Part shown: piece after piece, positions 31,105-41,000 of the stretch | Layout: each line of letters starts with the position of its first letter | Position numbering within the stretch: the first letter of the stretch is position 1 | NCBI RefSeq assembly: GCF_002860125.1 | Contig: NZ_PGVA01000011.1 | Coordinates: 1 to 64,000, forward strand | DNA from: Bacillus canaveralius | Lineage (GTDB): Bacteria > Bacillota > Bacilli > Bacillales > Cytobacillaceae | DNA length: 64,000 bases | Reading direction: 5' to 3' | Translations under genes and position numbers: made by a program | The notes under the pieces: model-generated | Database searches by the model: none | What the model saw: the letters and a program-made list of their open reading frames with translations, nothing else | What the model was told of the DNA's origin: nothing

Positions 31105-32184
31105 CTAGATGCCTCCGCCTTTTTCATAAATAATCCTGCCGTCTTCTCTTATTGTTTTCGCCAAGCTAAGCGTTCCAAGCGTTGCAGCACAAACACTGAA
31201 TAAAACAATCACAGAATATAGGTCACTCTCGACAAATATCTTCACAAAGCTGTATGAAACCACCAGCGAGACGATTGGCGAAACGATCCATACTTTAAGA
31301 ATTTTGTTGATGATTTTCTTTTTCAAAATACCCCATCCATTTTGCGATGCGCCGATTCCAATAATAGCTGTGCTGGTTACCTGTGTCAGCGGAACGGGCA
31401 GGCCGTAAATGGAAGCAAGGATAACCAGGAATGCCCCGGTTCCTGAAATCGCGCCTCCTTCCAGCAAGGAGAAGTTAGTAATCTTTTTCCCATTTGTTTG
31501 CAAGACACCCCCGCCCATAAATATCGCACCGAGGGCGATAAATAAGCCGCCAATGAGAATACCTGTATGAATCGGTACGATTCCAGCGCCTACCAACGGC
31601 CCAACCGCATTGGCAACATTGTTCATGCCCGCTGAAAAAGCTTCAAAGAATCCAACAATGATCACAAATACAGCGAGCGTTTTTTGCATCTTTTCATTTT
31701 TCAAGCCCGGATAGTGCTTCTCCAGCTTTTTTATAAACTTTCCTAACAGAAGTGCAATCGCAAACCCTGCAGCAGGAACGATAATCCAAAAGCTGACGAT
31801 GACCAAAATATTATTGATGTACAAAGCCTGATAGGCAATTCCCACACCGACAACAGATCCAACGGTAATTTCACTGGTCGAGAGCGGTATCCCCATCAGG
31901 TTGGCGATAAATAAAGATATGGCTGCTGAGGATAGGATAATCAACACCACTTTTACGGTCAGCAGCGACTGCGGAATAATGTCTGTTCCAATCGTTTTGA
32001 CCACTTCACTCCCGCCCACGGCAGCCCCGGCAAAAATAGCAATTCCGCACAATACCAATGCCTTTCTCCTGCTTGGAATAGCGCCCGAACCGTATGCGAT
32101 GCTAATCGAAGCCGCTGCCCCGCTCGCTCCAATATTCATCGCAAAAAACAGGGCGACGATACAAGTTATATAAGTTAGGATCAT
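31105..32184 (-). CDS. cysP: CysP, sulfate permease of the PiT family
   Basis: 359 residues with about ten to twelve membrane segments in two repeats. It resembles inorganic phosphate transporters (GANNVANA-like motif FSAGMNNVANAVGPL), but in this operon the substrate should be sulfate, as shown for B. subtilis CysP. The first repeat includes ASISIAYGSGAI. It follows cysH by 12 bases. A phosphate role cannot be ruled out from sequence, only by context. Confidence 0.88.
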   Translation of the reverse strand: MILTYITCIVALFFAMNIGASGAAASISIAYGSGAIPSRRKALVLCGIAIFAGAAVGGSEVVKTIGTDIIPQSLLTVKVVLIILSSAAISLFIANLMGIPLSTSEITVGSVVGVGIAYQALYINNILVIVSFWIIVPAAGFAIALLLGKFIKKLEKHYPGLKNEKMQKTLAVFVIIVGFFEAFSAGMNNVANAVGPLVGAGIVPIHTGILIGGLFIALGAIFMGGGVLQTNGKKITNFSLLEGGAISGTGAFLVILASIYGLPVPLTQVTSTAIIGIGASQNGWGILKKKIINKILKVWIVSPIVSLVVSYSFVKIFVESDLYSVIVLFSVCAATLGTLSLAKTIREDGRIIYEKGGGI

Positions 32185-32196
32185 ATTGATTACCTC

Positions 32197-32913
32197 TTAT
32201 TGGTGAAGTCCGCATTCAATTTTATTCTGGCCGGTCCATCGGCCTGACCTTAAGTCCCCACTGTTGAAAACAGGTGCAGTGCACGTCTTGCAGCCGATAC
32301 TTGGGTAACCATGATCATGGAGAATGTTATACGGCAAATTGTTTTTGTGGGCGTAACGCCAAATATCCTTCCACGTCCAATGGATGAGCGGGCAAATCTT
32401 CACCGATTGAAAGCGGTGGTCCTTGTTGATAAATTGTGTATGTTTCCTTGTTTCGGATTGTTCTCTTCTTAATCCCGACAGCCAGGCCGCTGTTCCTGAG
32501 AGCACGCTGTTAAGCGGAATAACTTTTCGAAGTTCACAGCATTTGTTCGGGTCGCTCTTCCATAGTTCATCTCCGTATGTGTGCGCCTGTTCTTCCAGAG
32601 ACAAATCGGGTTTGTTCAATTCAATGACTAATTGCGGATATTTCTCCTTCACTTGGTCAATTAACTTGTAAGTCTCCGCGAAATGAAGTTCTGTATCGAG
32701 AAAAACGATTCTTGCTGTTTCATTCACTTTGGAGATCAAATCGATTAAGACAATCCCTTCAATCCCAAAACTGCAGGCATAAACAAGGTTTCCCTCTCCA
32801 TAATGCGAATACGCCCACTTAAGAACGTCTAAGGCCCCTTTTGTCTCGTTATCATACGAAAAGTCCAGTGCCGAAACTGTATCAAAATTTTGATACGTGA
32901 TTAATTGCGCCAA
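32197..32913 (-). CDS. cysH: Phosphoadenylyl/adenylyl-sulfate reductase
   Basis: A 238-residue thioredoxin-dependent reductase giving sulfite from APS or PAPS. The Fe-S ligand pattern CC (residues 125-126) and CxxC (208 and 211) plus the catalytic Cys in the C-terminal ECGLH (Cys234) identify the 4Fe-4S class, which can use APS directly. The P-loop-like SFGIEG is near the N-terminus. The start is TTG 32913 with GGAGGG 6 bases upstream; an earlier TTG (32934) has no SD. A strong terminator lies just before the SD. Confidence 0.94.
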   Translation of the reverse strand: MAQLITYQNFDTVSALDFSYDNETKGALDVLKWAYSHYGEGNLVYACSFGIEGIVLIDLISKVNETARIVFLDTELHFAETYKLIDQVKEKYPQLVIELNKPDLSLEEQAHTYGDELWKSDPNKCCELRKVIPLNSVLSGTAAWLSGLRREQSETRKHTQFINKDHRFQSVKICPLIHWTWKDIWRYAHKNNLPYNILHDHGYPSIGCKTCTAPVFNSGDLRSGRWTGQNKIECGLHQ

Positions 32914-32932
32914 ATCAATCCCTCCAAATTCC

Positions 32933-32975
32933 AAAAAAAGAGACAGTTCTAACCGGTAAGGTTAAAACTGCCTCT
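32933..32975 (-). terminator. Strong terminator between yezD and cysH
   Basis: Minus strand: a 16-base nearly perfect stem (32960-32975 with 32939-32955) and a short loop, followed by seven T. It ends just before the cysH SD. It should cut off most transcripts after yezD and lower expression of the rest of the operon, unless an antitermination step acts here. Confidence 0.85.
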
Positions 32976-32995
32976 AGTTTATCTAGTCAGCAAGC

Positions 32996-33142
32996 TCACT
33001 TAATTCTAAGTTTTTCATTTTTTTCAATTTGCACGACTACACCGTCCTGAACAACCAGTGTGATTGAACCGTACTTCATCCCCGCCAGGATTTCCTGCAA
33101 ATGCGAATAAATTTCATCGAACTGATTTACTTTCTTTCCCAA
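32996..33142 (-). CDS. yezD: YezD family small protein
   Basis: A 48-residue protein of unknown function, first gene after the SAM riboswitch. The start is TTG 33142 with AAGGAGGGG upstream; the frame is open further, but that part is the riboswitch terminator. It contains YSHLQEILAGMKYGSITLVV and QDGVVVQIEKNEK, the conserved core of the YezD (DUF2292) family, predicted helix then beta strands. YezD genes often lie near sulfur-metabolism genes. No Cys is present in the mature sequence. Confidence 0.75.
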   Translation of the reverse strand: MGKKVNQFDEIYSHLQEILAGMKYGSITLVVQDGVVVQIEKNEKLRIK

Positions 33143-33162
33143 GCAAGCCCCTCCTTCTAAAT

Positions 33163-33316
33163 AAAAAAACCTTTCCACTTCGGAAAGACTCATCAGGTAA
33201 GAATATGTTTACCTTATCTTCCAAAATGGTTTCACATTTTGTTGGATTTAGCACCTTGCTTGTTCAGCAGGTTGCCGGACTTCATCGGGCCAATTCCCTC
33301 CGCCGCTCTGGATAAG
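33163..33316 (-). ncRNA. SAM-I (S-box) riboswitch of the yezD-cysH operon
   Basis: Minus strand: the P1 stem CTTATC/GATAAG (33311-33316 with 33213-33218) encloses the S-box core (AGAG, GAGGGA, GGCCCGATGAAG, CGGCAACC, GGTGCTAAATCC). The aptamer is followed by a hairpin AGGTAA/TTACCT and an intrinsic terminator CTTTCC/GGAAAG (33182-33187 with 33171-33176) with a T run. High SAM should favour termination. B. subtilis cysH also has an S-box leader. Confidence 0.95.
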
Positions 33317-33330
33317 TTTATTTTTTCTAA

Positions 33331-33358
33331 ATTTTAACACAAAGGAATTCCATGTCAA
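33331..33358 (-). promoter_or_regulatory. yezD-cysH operon promoter, proximal
   Basis: Minus strand: -35 TTGACA (33353-33358), a 16-base spacer and -10 TAAAAT (33331-33336), just ahead of the riboswitch. Confidence 0.75.
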
Positions 33359-33382
33359 TACTTTAAAGTACTGAAATGAAAA

Positions 33383-33437
33383 ATAGGAATTTAGTCCGGT
33401 AGAACCGAGCAAAGCTACGAAAAAGATTAAATCCTAT
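33383..33437. promoter_or_regulatory. Candidate operator: inverted repeat between the cys and met promoters
   Basis: ATAGGAATTTA (33383-33393) and TAAATCCTAT (33428-33437) are near-perfect inverse copies, 34 bases apart, between the two leftward promoters. A regulator of sulfur genes such as CymR would be plausible here. I cannot confirm a match to its consensus. Confidence 0.3.
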
Positions 33438-33458
33438 AATTCCGATGAGTTCTATTTA

Positions 33459-33487
33459 AATTAACAGGATACCAGTTTAGTTGTCAA
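33459..33487 (-). promoter_or_regulatory. Possible distal promoter of the yezD-cysH operon
   Basis: Minus strand: -35 TTGACA (33482-33487), a 17-base spacer and -10 TTAATT (33459-33464). It would add about 125 bases of leader, including the inverted repeat, before the riboswitch. The remainder of 33488-33673 is AT-rich and holds no gene that I can see. Confidence 0.45.
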
Positions 33488-33673
33488 TCGTAATTTTTAA
33501 GTTTCTCTTTCCCCGGTGCGTACATATGATGCAATACATACAATTTAAATTTTTTTCAAAATCTGATGATTTGACATTTTTAGCGGCTCGTAAACCGTCC
33601 TGAAAGACTATCTCAATTCTCTACGTCCACCCTATTTTAAAAAAGAGTGATTTTCTTAATTTTTAAAAAATGG

Positions 33674-33702
33674 TTGACACAAGTATTTGGATGTTGTAAA
33701 TT
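33674..33702 (+). promoter_or_regulatory. metI-metC-yitJ-metH operon promoter
   Basis: Plus strand: -35 TTGACA (33674-33679), a 17-base spacer and -10 TAAATT (33697-33702), about 20 bases ahead of the riboswitch P1 stem. Confidence 0.8.
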
Positions 33703-33727
33703 TTAGTCAATTGAATACAAACGATTT

Positions 33728-33892
33728 CTTATCGAGAGAGGTTGAGGGAATGGCCCGAAGACACCTCAGCAACCATCAATGCCCTTAAACGCATTGAAAA
33801 GGTGCTAAATCCTGCAAGTTTTTTATGAACTTGAAAGATGAGAAGAACGGCTGCGTCCAGCATACAAAGTCTTCTTCTTGAAGGCTTTTTTT
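33728..33892 (+). ncRNA. SAM-I (S-box) riboswitch of the methionine operon
   Basis: Plus strand: P1 CTTATC/GATGAG (33728-33733 with 33837-33842) with the core elements GAGAGAGG, GAGGGAATGGCCCGAAGA, CAGCAACC and GGTGCTAAATCC. The terminator stem AGTCTTC/GAAGGCT (33868-33886) with seven T follows. GAAGAAC just after P1 can pair with the CTTCTTC part to form the antiterminator. SAM binding should stop transcription before metI. Confidence 0.96.
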
Positions 33893-33914
33893 ATTTCTTA
33901 AAGGAGTGGTGGCA

Positions 33915-35024
33915 ATGTACAAAATTGATACGAAGCTGGCCCAAATCGGCAACAGGAGCGATATTACAGGATCGGTAAGTCCGCCTGTTTACTTCTCTAC
34001 GGCATACATGCATGAAGGGATCGGCGAATCATCCGGCTATGACTATATCCGAACAGGCAACCCAACCCGCCAGCTCCTCGAAAAAGCGATCGCAGACCTT
34101 GAACATGGTGACCAGGGTTTTGCCTGCAGTTCGGGCATGGCAGCGATTGCCACATTGCTATCATTGTTTCAATCAGGCGATGAGTGGATTGTCAGCAAAG
34201 ATTTATACGGTGGCACATATCGATTGCTTGAACACGGTTTCAGGAAGTGGGGATTAACGTGTCAATATCTCAACACAAGCTGTGTTGAGGAGTTGGATAA
34301 AAAAATAACTCTAAAAACGAAAGCCATTTTTATTGAAACCCCAACCAATCCCCTAATGGAGCAAACCGATATTGGCGCTATTTCAGAGCTGGCCAAAAAG
34401 CATGGATTATTGCTGATTGTCGATAACACATTTTATACACCCATTCTCCAGCAGCCCCTCCTTCTCGGCGCTGACATTGTCATACATAGCGCAACCAAGT
34501 ACCTCGGCGGTCATAATGATGTGCTGGCCGGGTTGATTGTTGCCAAAGGTAACGATTTATGTGAAGCTCTTGAATTCCACCATAATGCAGTGGGCGCAGT
34601 GCTCAGCCCTTTTGATTCATGGCTGTTAATCCGCGGCATGAAAACTTTAGCGCTCCGGATTGAAAAACACGAGGAGAATGCAAAGAAGCTTGTTCAGTAC
34701 CTTTCAATCCATGAAAGTGTAACAGATGTCCTTTACCCCGGGAGAGGCGGGATGATTTCTTTCAGAATCAAGGATGAGACATGGGTGAACCCTTTTTTAA
34801 AAGGATTATCCTTGATCACATTTGCTGAAAGCCTTGGCGGTGTCGAAAGCTTTATTACTTATCCCGCAACGCAAACACATGCGGATATCCCGGAGGAAAT
34901 CAGAATCGAAACCGGGGTCTGCAACCGTTTATTAAGATTTTCCGTTGGCATAGAAGCTGTGGATGATTTAATTGATGACCTTGAGCAAGCATTCACTTCC
35001 GTCGTTGAGGAGGCTACCTTATGA
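33915..35024 (+). CDS. metI: MetI, cystathionine gamma-synthase / O-acetylhomoserine thiolyase
   Basis: A 369-residue PLP enzyme joining an activated homoserine with cysteine (or sulfide). The PLP lysine lies in HSATKYLGGH; other landmarks are YDYIRTGNPTR, SSGMAAI and the C-terminal SVGIEAVDDLI. The start at 33915 has AAAGGAG 8 bases upstream; two GTG codons just before it are inside the SD spacer. It overlaps metC by four bases (ATGA). In B. subtilis the metI-metC pair is likewise S-box controlled. Confidence 0.94.
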   Translation: MYKIDTKLAQIGNRSDITGSVSPPVYFSTAYMHEGIGESSGYDYIRTGNPTRQLLEKAIADLEHGDQGFACSSGMAAIATLLSLFQSGDEWIVSKDLYGGTYRLLEHGFRKWGLTCQYLNTSCVEELDKKITLKTKAIFIETPTNPLMEQTDIGAISELAKKHGLLLIVDNTFYTPILQQPLLLGADIVIHSATKYLGGHNDVLAGLIVAKGNDLCEALEFHHNAVGAVLSPFDSWLLIRGMKTLALRIEKHEENAKKLVQYLSIHESVTDVLYPGRGGMISFRIKDETWVNPFLKGLSLITFAESLGGVESFITYPATQTHADIPEEIRIETGVCNRLLRFSVGIEAVDDLIDDLEQAFTSVVEEATL

Positions 35025-36211
35025 AAGTGAGCAGGGAAATACATTTTGAAACGAGGCTTCTGCATAATAGCCAGAAAACGGATCAGGCAACTGGTGCTGT
35101 AAGTGTTCCGATTCACCATGCCTCCACTTTTCATCAATTCGATATTGAAAACTTCGGAAAATACGATTATAGCCGGAGTTCCAACCCGACACGCGAAGCT
35201 CTTGAGCAGGCAATCGCCGCTCTGGAAGAAGGCACAAGAGGCTTTGCCTTTTCATCCGGAATGGCAGCAATCTCGACAGCCTTCCTTCTTTTGTCTTCTG
35301 GTGACCATGTCGTGATTTCCGAGGATGTTTACGGAGGAACATACCGCATGGTTACAGAAGTTCTTTCGAGAATGGGAATTGAATATACGTTTGCCGATAT
35401 GACAGATCTTCACGCCGTCCGGGAGGCCGTTCAGACTAATACAAAGGTTTTTTATGTTGAGACACCTTCAAATCCCCTCTTAAAAGTTACCGATATACGA
35501 GCGGTCAGTGAACTGGCAAAAGAGCACAACGCATTAATTTTTGTCGACAATACGTTCCTGACCCCGGCTCTGCAGAAACCTTTGTTATTGGGAGCCGACG
35601 TCGTCCTGCACAGTGCAACAAAATTTTTATCCGGCCATAGTGATGTTGTCGCCGGACTCGCTGTCGTCAAAGATGAGGAATTGGCCGGGCGACTTTATTT
35701 CCTGCAAAATACGATTGGTGCCGTTCTTGGTGTCCAGGACGCCTGGCTGGTATTGAGAGGGTTAAAAACGCTTCATGTCAGGCTGGAACAATCTTTAAAA
35801 AGTGCAGCCCAAATTGCCTGTTTTTTAAGAACTCACCCTGCCATTCATAAGGTGTATTTCCCGGGATTTGAGGACCATCCACAGTATGATCTCCAGCACA
35901 GGCAGGCAAACGGAGCAGGGGCGATTCTCTCGTTTGAATTAGCCGGAAAAGAGGCACTTTACCAATTTGTCTCGAATGTTGAAATCCCTGTTTTTGCTGT
36001 CAGTCTCGGCGCAGTCGAGTCAATTTTATCCTATCCGGCAAAAATGTCGCATGCATCGATGCCGATTGAAGAAAGGAAAAAACGAGGAATCAGCGATAGT
36101 CTGCTGCGCTTATCAGTCGGTCTCGAAAATCCTGCAGACATCATTAAAGACTTTTCAGCTGCGTTGGAAACAACGATGCAACATTTCGCTCACCAAGGAG
36201 TGAAACTATGA
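35021..36211 (+). CDS. metC: MetC, cystathionine beta-lyase
   Basis: A 396-residue PLP enzyme splitting cystathionine to homocysteine, pyruvate and ammonia. It is a paralogue of the upstream gene, with the PLP lysine in [10 protein letters not shown] and with [15 protein letters not shown]. It is slightly longer and has [15 protein letters not shown]. Substrate assignment rests on gene order (metI then metC) and on similarity to B. subtilis MetC; gamma-lyase activity cannot be excluded. It is coupled on both sides by 4-base overlaps. Confidence 0.92.
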   Translation: MKVSREIHFETRLLHNSQKTDQATGAVSVPIHHASTFHQFDIENFGKYDYSRSSNPTREALEQAIAALEEGTRGFAFSSGMAAISTAFLLLSSGDHVVISEDVYGGTYRMVTEVLSRMGIEYTFADMTDLHAVREAVQTNTKVFYVETPSNPLLKVTDIRAVSELAKEHNALIFVDNTFLTPALQKPLLLGADVVLHSATKFLSGHSDVVAGLAVVKDEELAGRLYFLQNTIGAVLGVQDAWLVLRGLKTLHVRLEQSLKSAAQIACFLRTHPAIHKVYFPGFEDHPQYDLQHRQANGAGAILSFELAGKEALYQFVSNVEIPVFAVSLGAVESILSYPAKMSHASMPIEERKKRGISDSLLRLSVGLENPADIIKDFSAALETTMQHFAHQGVKL

Positions 36212-38073
36212 GCTTTCTTAAAAAAATGGAAAATCAAATATTGATAGCAGATGGTGCGATGGGTACACTTTTGTACTCTTATGGCACGGACTGCTGTTTT
36301 GAGGAACTGAACCTTTCCGAGCCGGAACAGATCCTAAATATTCACAAAGCGTATATCAATGCAGGCGCGGACCTTATCCAAACGAATACTTATGCAGCCA
36401 ACTACTTGAAGCTGCAGCGATATGGACTGGAGGATTCAGTTAAGGAAATTAATAGTGCTGCTGTGAAAGTTGCCAGGAATGCAGCACAGGACAAAGCATA
36501 CGTACTCGGAACAATCGGCGGGAACCGCGGGATAAAGCCCCATTCGATTTCGATTGAAGAAATAAAAAGGAGTTTTCGTGAACAATTATACTGTCTTCTT
36601 TTGGCAGGGGTAGACGGCCTGCTCCTTGAAACGTATTATGACCTGAAAGAGCTTGAGACCGTTTTGTCGATTGCCAGGAGAGAAACTGCTCTCCCAATCA
36701 TTGCCCAGGTATCCCTTCAAGAAACAGGAATACTGCAGGACCGGACACCAATCAATGAAGCTTTTGAAAGATTAGAGCTAGCAGGTGCTGATATTATCGG
36801 GCTTAACTGCCGGCTTGGCCCACATCATATGTTGTTGACGCTCGAACAGGTGGCGCTGCCAAAGCATGCCTATCTTTCTGCCTATCCAAACGCCAGTCTT
36901 CCTGCCTATGTCGATGGCAAATTTCATTACGAAGGAGATGCAGAATATTTCAGAAAATCGGCACAACCTTTCCGGGAACAGGGAGTCAGGCTGCTCGGCG
37001 GCTGCTGTGGGACAACGCCGGAGCATGTCCGCGCCTTTGCTGAAGAACTGAAAGATAAAGCCCCTGTAACAAACAAAATCGTTAAATTAAAAGAAAAGAA
37101 AATTATCGTAGAAACAGCTATAGTAAAAAGGGAGGAGCCTCCCCTCGATCACGTCGTCAAACAAAGACGTTCGGTGATCGTCGAGCTGGATCCGCCGAGA
37201 AAGCTTAATACGGGGAAATTTTTCGAGGGAGCTAAGGCCCTTCAGGATGCCGGGATCGACGCCATAACACTGGCCGATAATTCACTTGCTACTCCAAGAA
37301 TCGCGAATGAAGCATTAGGGCATCTCGTGAAACAGAAACTGGGCCTGAGGCCGCTCATTCACATTACATGCCGGGACCGCAATATCATCGGGCTGCAGTC
37401 CCACCTTATGGGACTTTATACACTCGGTTTACACGATGTGTTAGCCGTAACCGGAGACCCGGCCAGAGTCGGTGATTTTCCCGGTGCATCTTCGGTATAC
37501 GATATGTCATCGTTTGAATTGATTCAAATGATTAAGCAATTAAATGAAGGGCTATCCATTTCCGGAAAGGAACTGGGACAAAAAACTGCTTTTTCCGTTG
37601 GCGGTGCTTTTAATCCCCATGTTCGCTCATTGGATAAAGCCGTTAAACGCCTTGAAAAGAAAATCGCGTGCGGAGCCGATTATTTTATTTCGCAGCCCGT
37701 TTTTTCTGAAGAAAAACTGATTGAAATCCATGACGCAACTGAACATATTGAAGCACCGATTTATATTGGAATCATGCCCCTAATCAGCAGTAAAAATGCT
37801 GAATACCTGCATAACGAAGTCCCCGGTATCAAAATATCAGAAAGTATCAGGGAAAGAATGGCTCGTTTTAAAGACCTTCCTGCTGACGCTTCCAGGGAGG
37901 GGCTCGAGATTTCAAAATCTTTAATTGATGCTGCTCTTGAGTTATTTAATGGCATTTATTTAATCACGCCATTTCTACGGTATGAATTGACAGTAGAATT
38001 ATCGTATTATGCCCGGCGCCATCACAACGCCTTAACTGGGAGGAACGACCATGTCCAAACCAATATTCTCTGA
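36208..38073 (+). CDS. yitJ: Bifunctional homocysteine S-methyltransferase / methylenetetrahydrofolate reductase (YitJ type)
   Basis: A 621-residue fusion. The N-terminal homocysteine-binding domain (residues 1 to about 290) has the zinc ligands Cys201, Cys266 and Cys267 ([10 protein letters not shown]). The C-terminal TIM barrel (about 320-610) is a FAD-dependent MetF-type reductase that makes 5-methyl-THF, with VTGDPAR and SVGGAFNPH. With the complete MetH downstream, the fusion gives two homocysteine-methylating domains in one operon. It overlaps metH by 23 bases. Confidence 0.94.
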   Translation: MSFLKKMENQILIADGAMGTLLYSYGTDCCFEELNLSEPEQILNIHKAYINAGADLIQTNTYAANYLKLQRYGLEDSVKEINSAAVKVARNAAQDKAYVLGTIGGNRGIKPHSISIEEIKRSFREQLYCLLLAGVDGLLLETYYDLKELETVLSIARRETALPIIAQVSLQETGILQDRTPINEAFERLELAGADIIGLNCRLGPHHMLLTLEQVALPKHAYLSAYPNASLPAYVDGKFHYEGDAEYFRKSAQPFREQGVRLLGGCCGTTPEHVRAFAEELKDKAPVTNKIVKLKEKKIIVETAIVKREEPPLDHVVKQRRSVIVELDPPRKLNTGKFFEGAKALQDAGIDAITLADNSLATPRIANEALGHLVKQKLGLRPLIHITCRDRNIIGLQSHLMGLYTLGLHDVLAVTGDPARVGDFPGASSVYDMSSFELIQMIKQLNEGLSISGKELGQKTAFSVGGAFNPHVRSLDKAVKRLEKKIACGADYFISQPVFSEEKLIEIHDATEHIEAPIYIGIMPLISSKNAEYLHNEVPGIKISESIRERMARFKDLPADASREGLEISKSLIDAALELFNGIYLITPFLRYELTVELSYYARRHHNALTGRNDHVQTNIL

Positions 38074-41000
38074 TCAAATCAAAGAGCGAATCCTTATTAT
38101 GGATGGGGCCATGGGAACGATGCTGCAAAGAGCTGGCCTTACAGCGGAAGATTTTGGCGGTGAGCAGTATGACGGCTGCAATGAATATTTAAATTTAACT
38201 GTCCCCGATGTTATTGAGCAAATCCATTATGAATACTTGGAGGCAGGAGCAGATATTATTGAAACAAATACGTTTGGCGCAACAAGCCTGGTCCTCAATG
38301 AGTATCAACTTGGCCATAAAGCCTATGAACTTAACAAAGTTGCTGCGCAAATTGCCAAAAAGGCCGCAGACAGAGCTTCTGCGACAGGCCGGCCGCGTTA
38401 TGTTGCCGGATCAATGGGGCCGACAACAAAAACGTTAAGCGTCACCGGCGGGACGACGTTTGCTGCATTAATCGAAACATACGAAGAACAAGCAATTGGT
38501 TTAATTGATGGTGGTGTTGATCTTCTGCTCCTTGAAACAAGCCAGGATCTTCTCAATGTCAAGGCAGGATACATCGGTATTGAAAGAGCATTTGCGAAAA
38601 CCGGCACGACGCTTCCGTTAATGATATCCGGTACGATTGAGCCAATGGGAACGACCCTCGCCGGCCAAACAATTGAGGCATTTTATATTTCAGTCGAGCA
38701 TATGAAACCAGCCGCTGTTGGGTTGAATTGTGCGACAGGTCCGGAATTTATGCAGGATCATATCAGGTCGCTTGCCAACCTGTCTTCAACCGCAGTCAGC
38801 TGTTACCCGAATGCCGGTTTGCCTGACGAAGAAGGACAATATCATGAAACACCTGAAACGCTCGCAAAGAAGCTCGCCGGTTTTGCCGAGCAGGGCTGGC
38901 TGAATATAGTCGGTGGCTGCTGTGGTACGACACCCGACCATATAAGAGCGATTGCTGCTGCGATGAAGGATTTTAAACCAAGAACTATAAACCAGGACCA
39001 CAGCCATAAGGTTTCCGGAATTGAACCATTAATCTATGATGACCCGTCACTTCGTCCGATCATGGTCGGTGAACGTTCCAATGTGATTGGCTCCCGAAAG
39101 TTCAAAAGGTTAATCAGCGAAGGCAAATATGAAGAAGCATCTGAAATTGCCAGAGCCCAGGTCAAGGGCGGTGCTCATGTCATTGATATATGCCTCGCCG
39201 ACCCGGACCGGGATGAGCTGTTCGATATGGAACAATTTATTATCGAAGCTGTTAAAAAGGTAAAGGTCCCGTTAGTAATTGATTCAACCGATGAAAAAGT
39301 AATCGAAAAGGCGTTAACCTACTCGCAAGGGAAAGCGATCATTAATTCAATTAATCTTGAAGACGGTGAGGAACGTTTTGAAGCGATCTGTCCGCTCATT
39401 CATAAATATGGTGCTTCAGTAGTGGTTGGCACGATTGACGAAAAAGGAATGGGCGTAACAGCTGAACGCAAGCTTGAAATCGCGAAGCGCTCTTATGACT
39501 TGCTTGTTCACAAATACCAGATTCGCGCGGAGGATATAATTTTTGATCCACTCGTCTTCCCAGTCGGTACGGGAGATGAACAATATATTGGTTCAGCTAA
39601 GGCTACCGTTGAAGGGATCCGTTTAATAAAAGAGCAGCTTCCGGACACACAGACCATTTTGGGAATCAGCAATATATCTTTTGGCCTGCCTCCCGTCGGC
39701 AGGGAAATTCTGAATTCTGTGTTTCTGTACCATTGTACACAGGCCGGGCTTGATTACGCGCTTGTGAACACGGAAAAACTCGAGAGATTCCCGTCGATTC
39801 CAAAGCAGGAAGTCGCATTGGCAGAATCACTTTTATTCAAAACTGATGACAAATCTTTAGCAAAATTTACTGAATTTTATCGTGGTAAAAAGAAGGAGTC
39901 GAAAAGCAAATTACCAGCAATGAGCTTAGCTGAACGACTGTCCTATTACATTGTTGAGGGAACGAAAGAAGGACTGCTGCCTGATCTGGAAAAGGCCCTC
40001 AGTAATTATCCGGCACCGCTTGATATTATTAATGGCCCGTTAATGGAGGGAATGAAGGAAGTCGGCCGCCTTTTCAACGATAATCAATTAATCGTTGCAG
40101 AAGTCCTCCAAAGCGCTGAAGTGATGAAAGCATCTGTAGCTTTTCTGGAGCCGTTTATGGAAAAGGGCGCCGTTTCCTCTTCGAAAGGTAAAATAATATT
40201 AGCGACCGTTAAAGGTGATGTTCATGATATTGGCAAAAACCTGGTTGAGATTATTTTGAGCAATAACGGTTTTCACGTTGTTGATCTTGGCATAAAAGTG
40301 TCACCAACGGATCTTGTCGCGGCGATTCGAACCGAACAACCCGATATAGTCGGGCTGTCTGGTCTGCTTGTTAAGTCTGCCCAGCAAATGGTGTTAACTG
40401 CCCATGATATGAAGCAAGCCGGGATTTCTGTGCCAATTTTAGTAGGCGGCGCTGCCTTATCGCGTAAATTTACAGATACAAAAATTTCCAGAGAATATGA
40501 CGGAATCGTCCTGTACGCTAAGGATGCGATGACCGGACTAACTCTTGCCAATCAGCTGCAAACTCCTGATAGTTATGATAAGTTGTTGGCCGACAAACAG
40601 GAAAAGATAACGGCCATGGTGGAGGATTGGCGAACTCAAGCCTCCGTTTCCACTGCCATCAAGTCGATTCCTGAAGTAACCGTTAAGCCAGAGCCGGTTT
40701 TTATCCCCAAGGATACAAAGAGGCATATATTGAAAAACTATTCCCTGTCCTATGTTCTTCCTTATATAAATCAACAAATGCTGATTGGCCACCATTTAGG
40801 GGTTAAAGGAAAGGTCTCCAGACTGCTTGAGGAACAAGATGAAAAAGCGTTAAAAGTTAAAGCAGTGGTGGATAGTTTGATACAGGAGTCGCTGGAAAAA
40901 GATTGGATTCAGCCTGCGGCTGTTTATCAATTTTTTCCGGCAAAGTCAGATGGTAACCGCGTTGTTGTTTACAGCCCTGAGCAGCATAGCGAGGTGCTCG

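Noticed and set aside
31105-32184. Phosphate transporter reading of cysP
   Set aside because: The PiT-type fold would allow it, but the position between cysH and sat points to sulfate.
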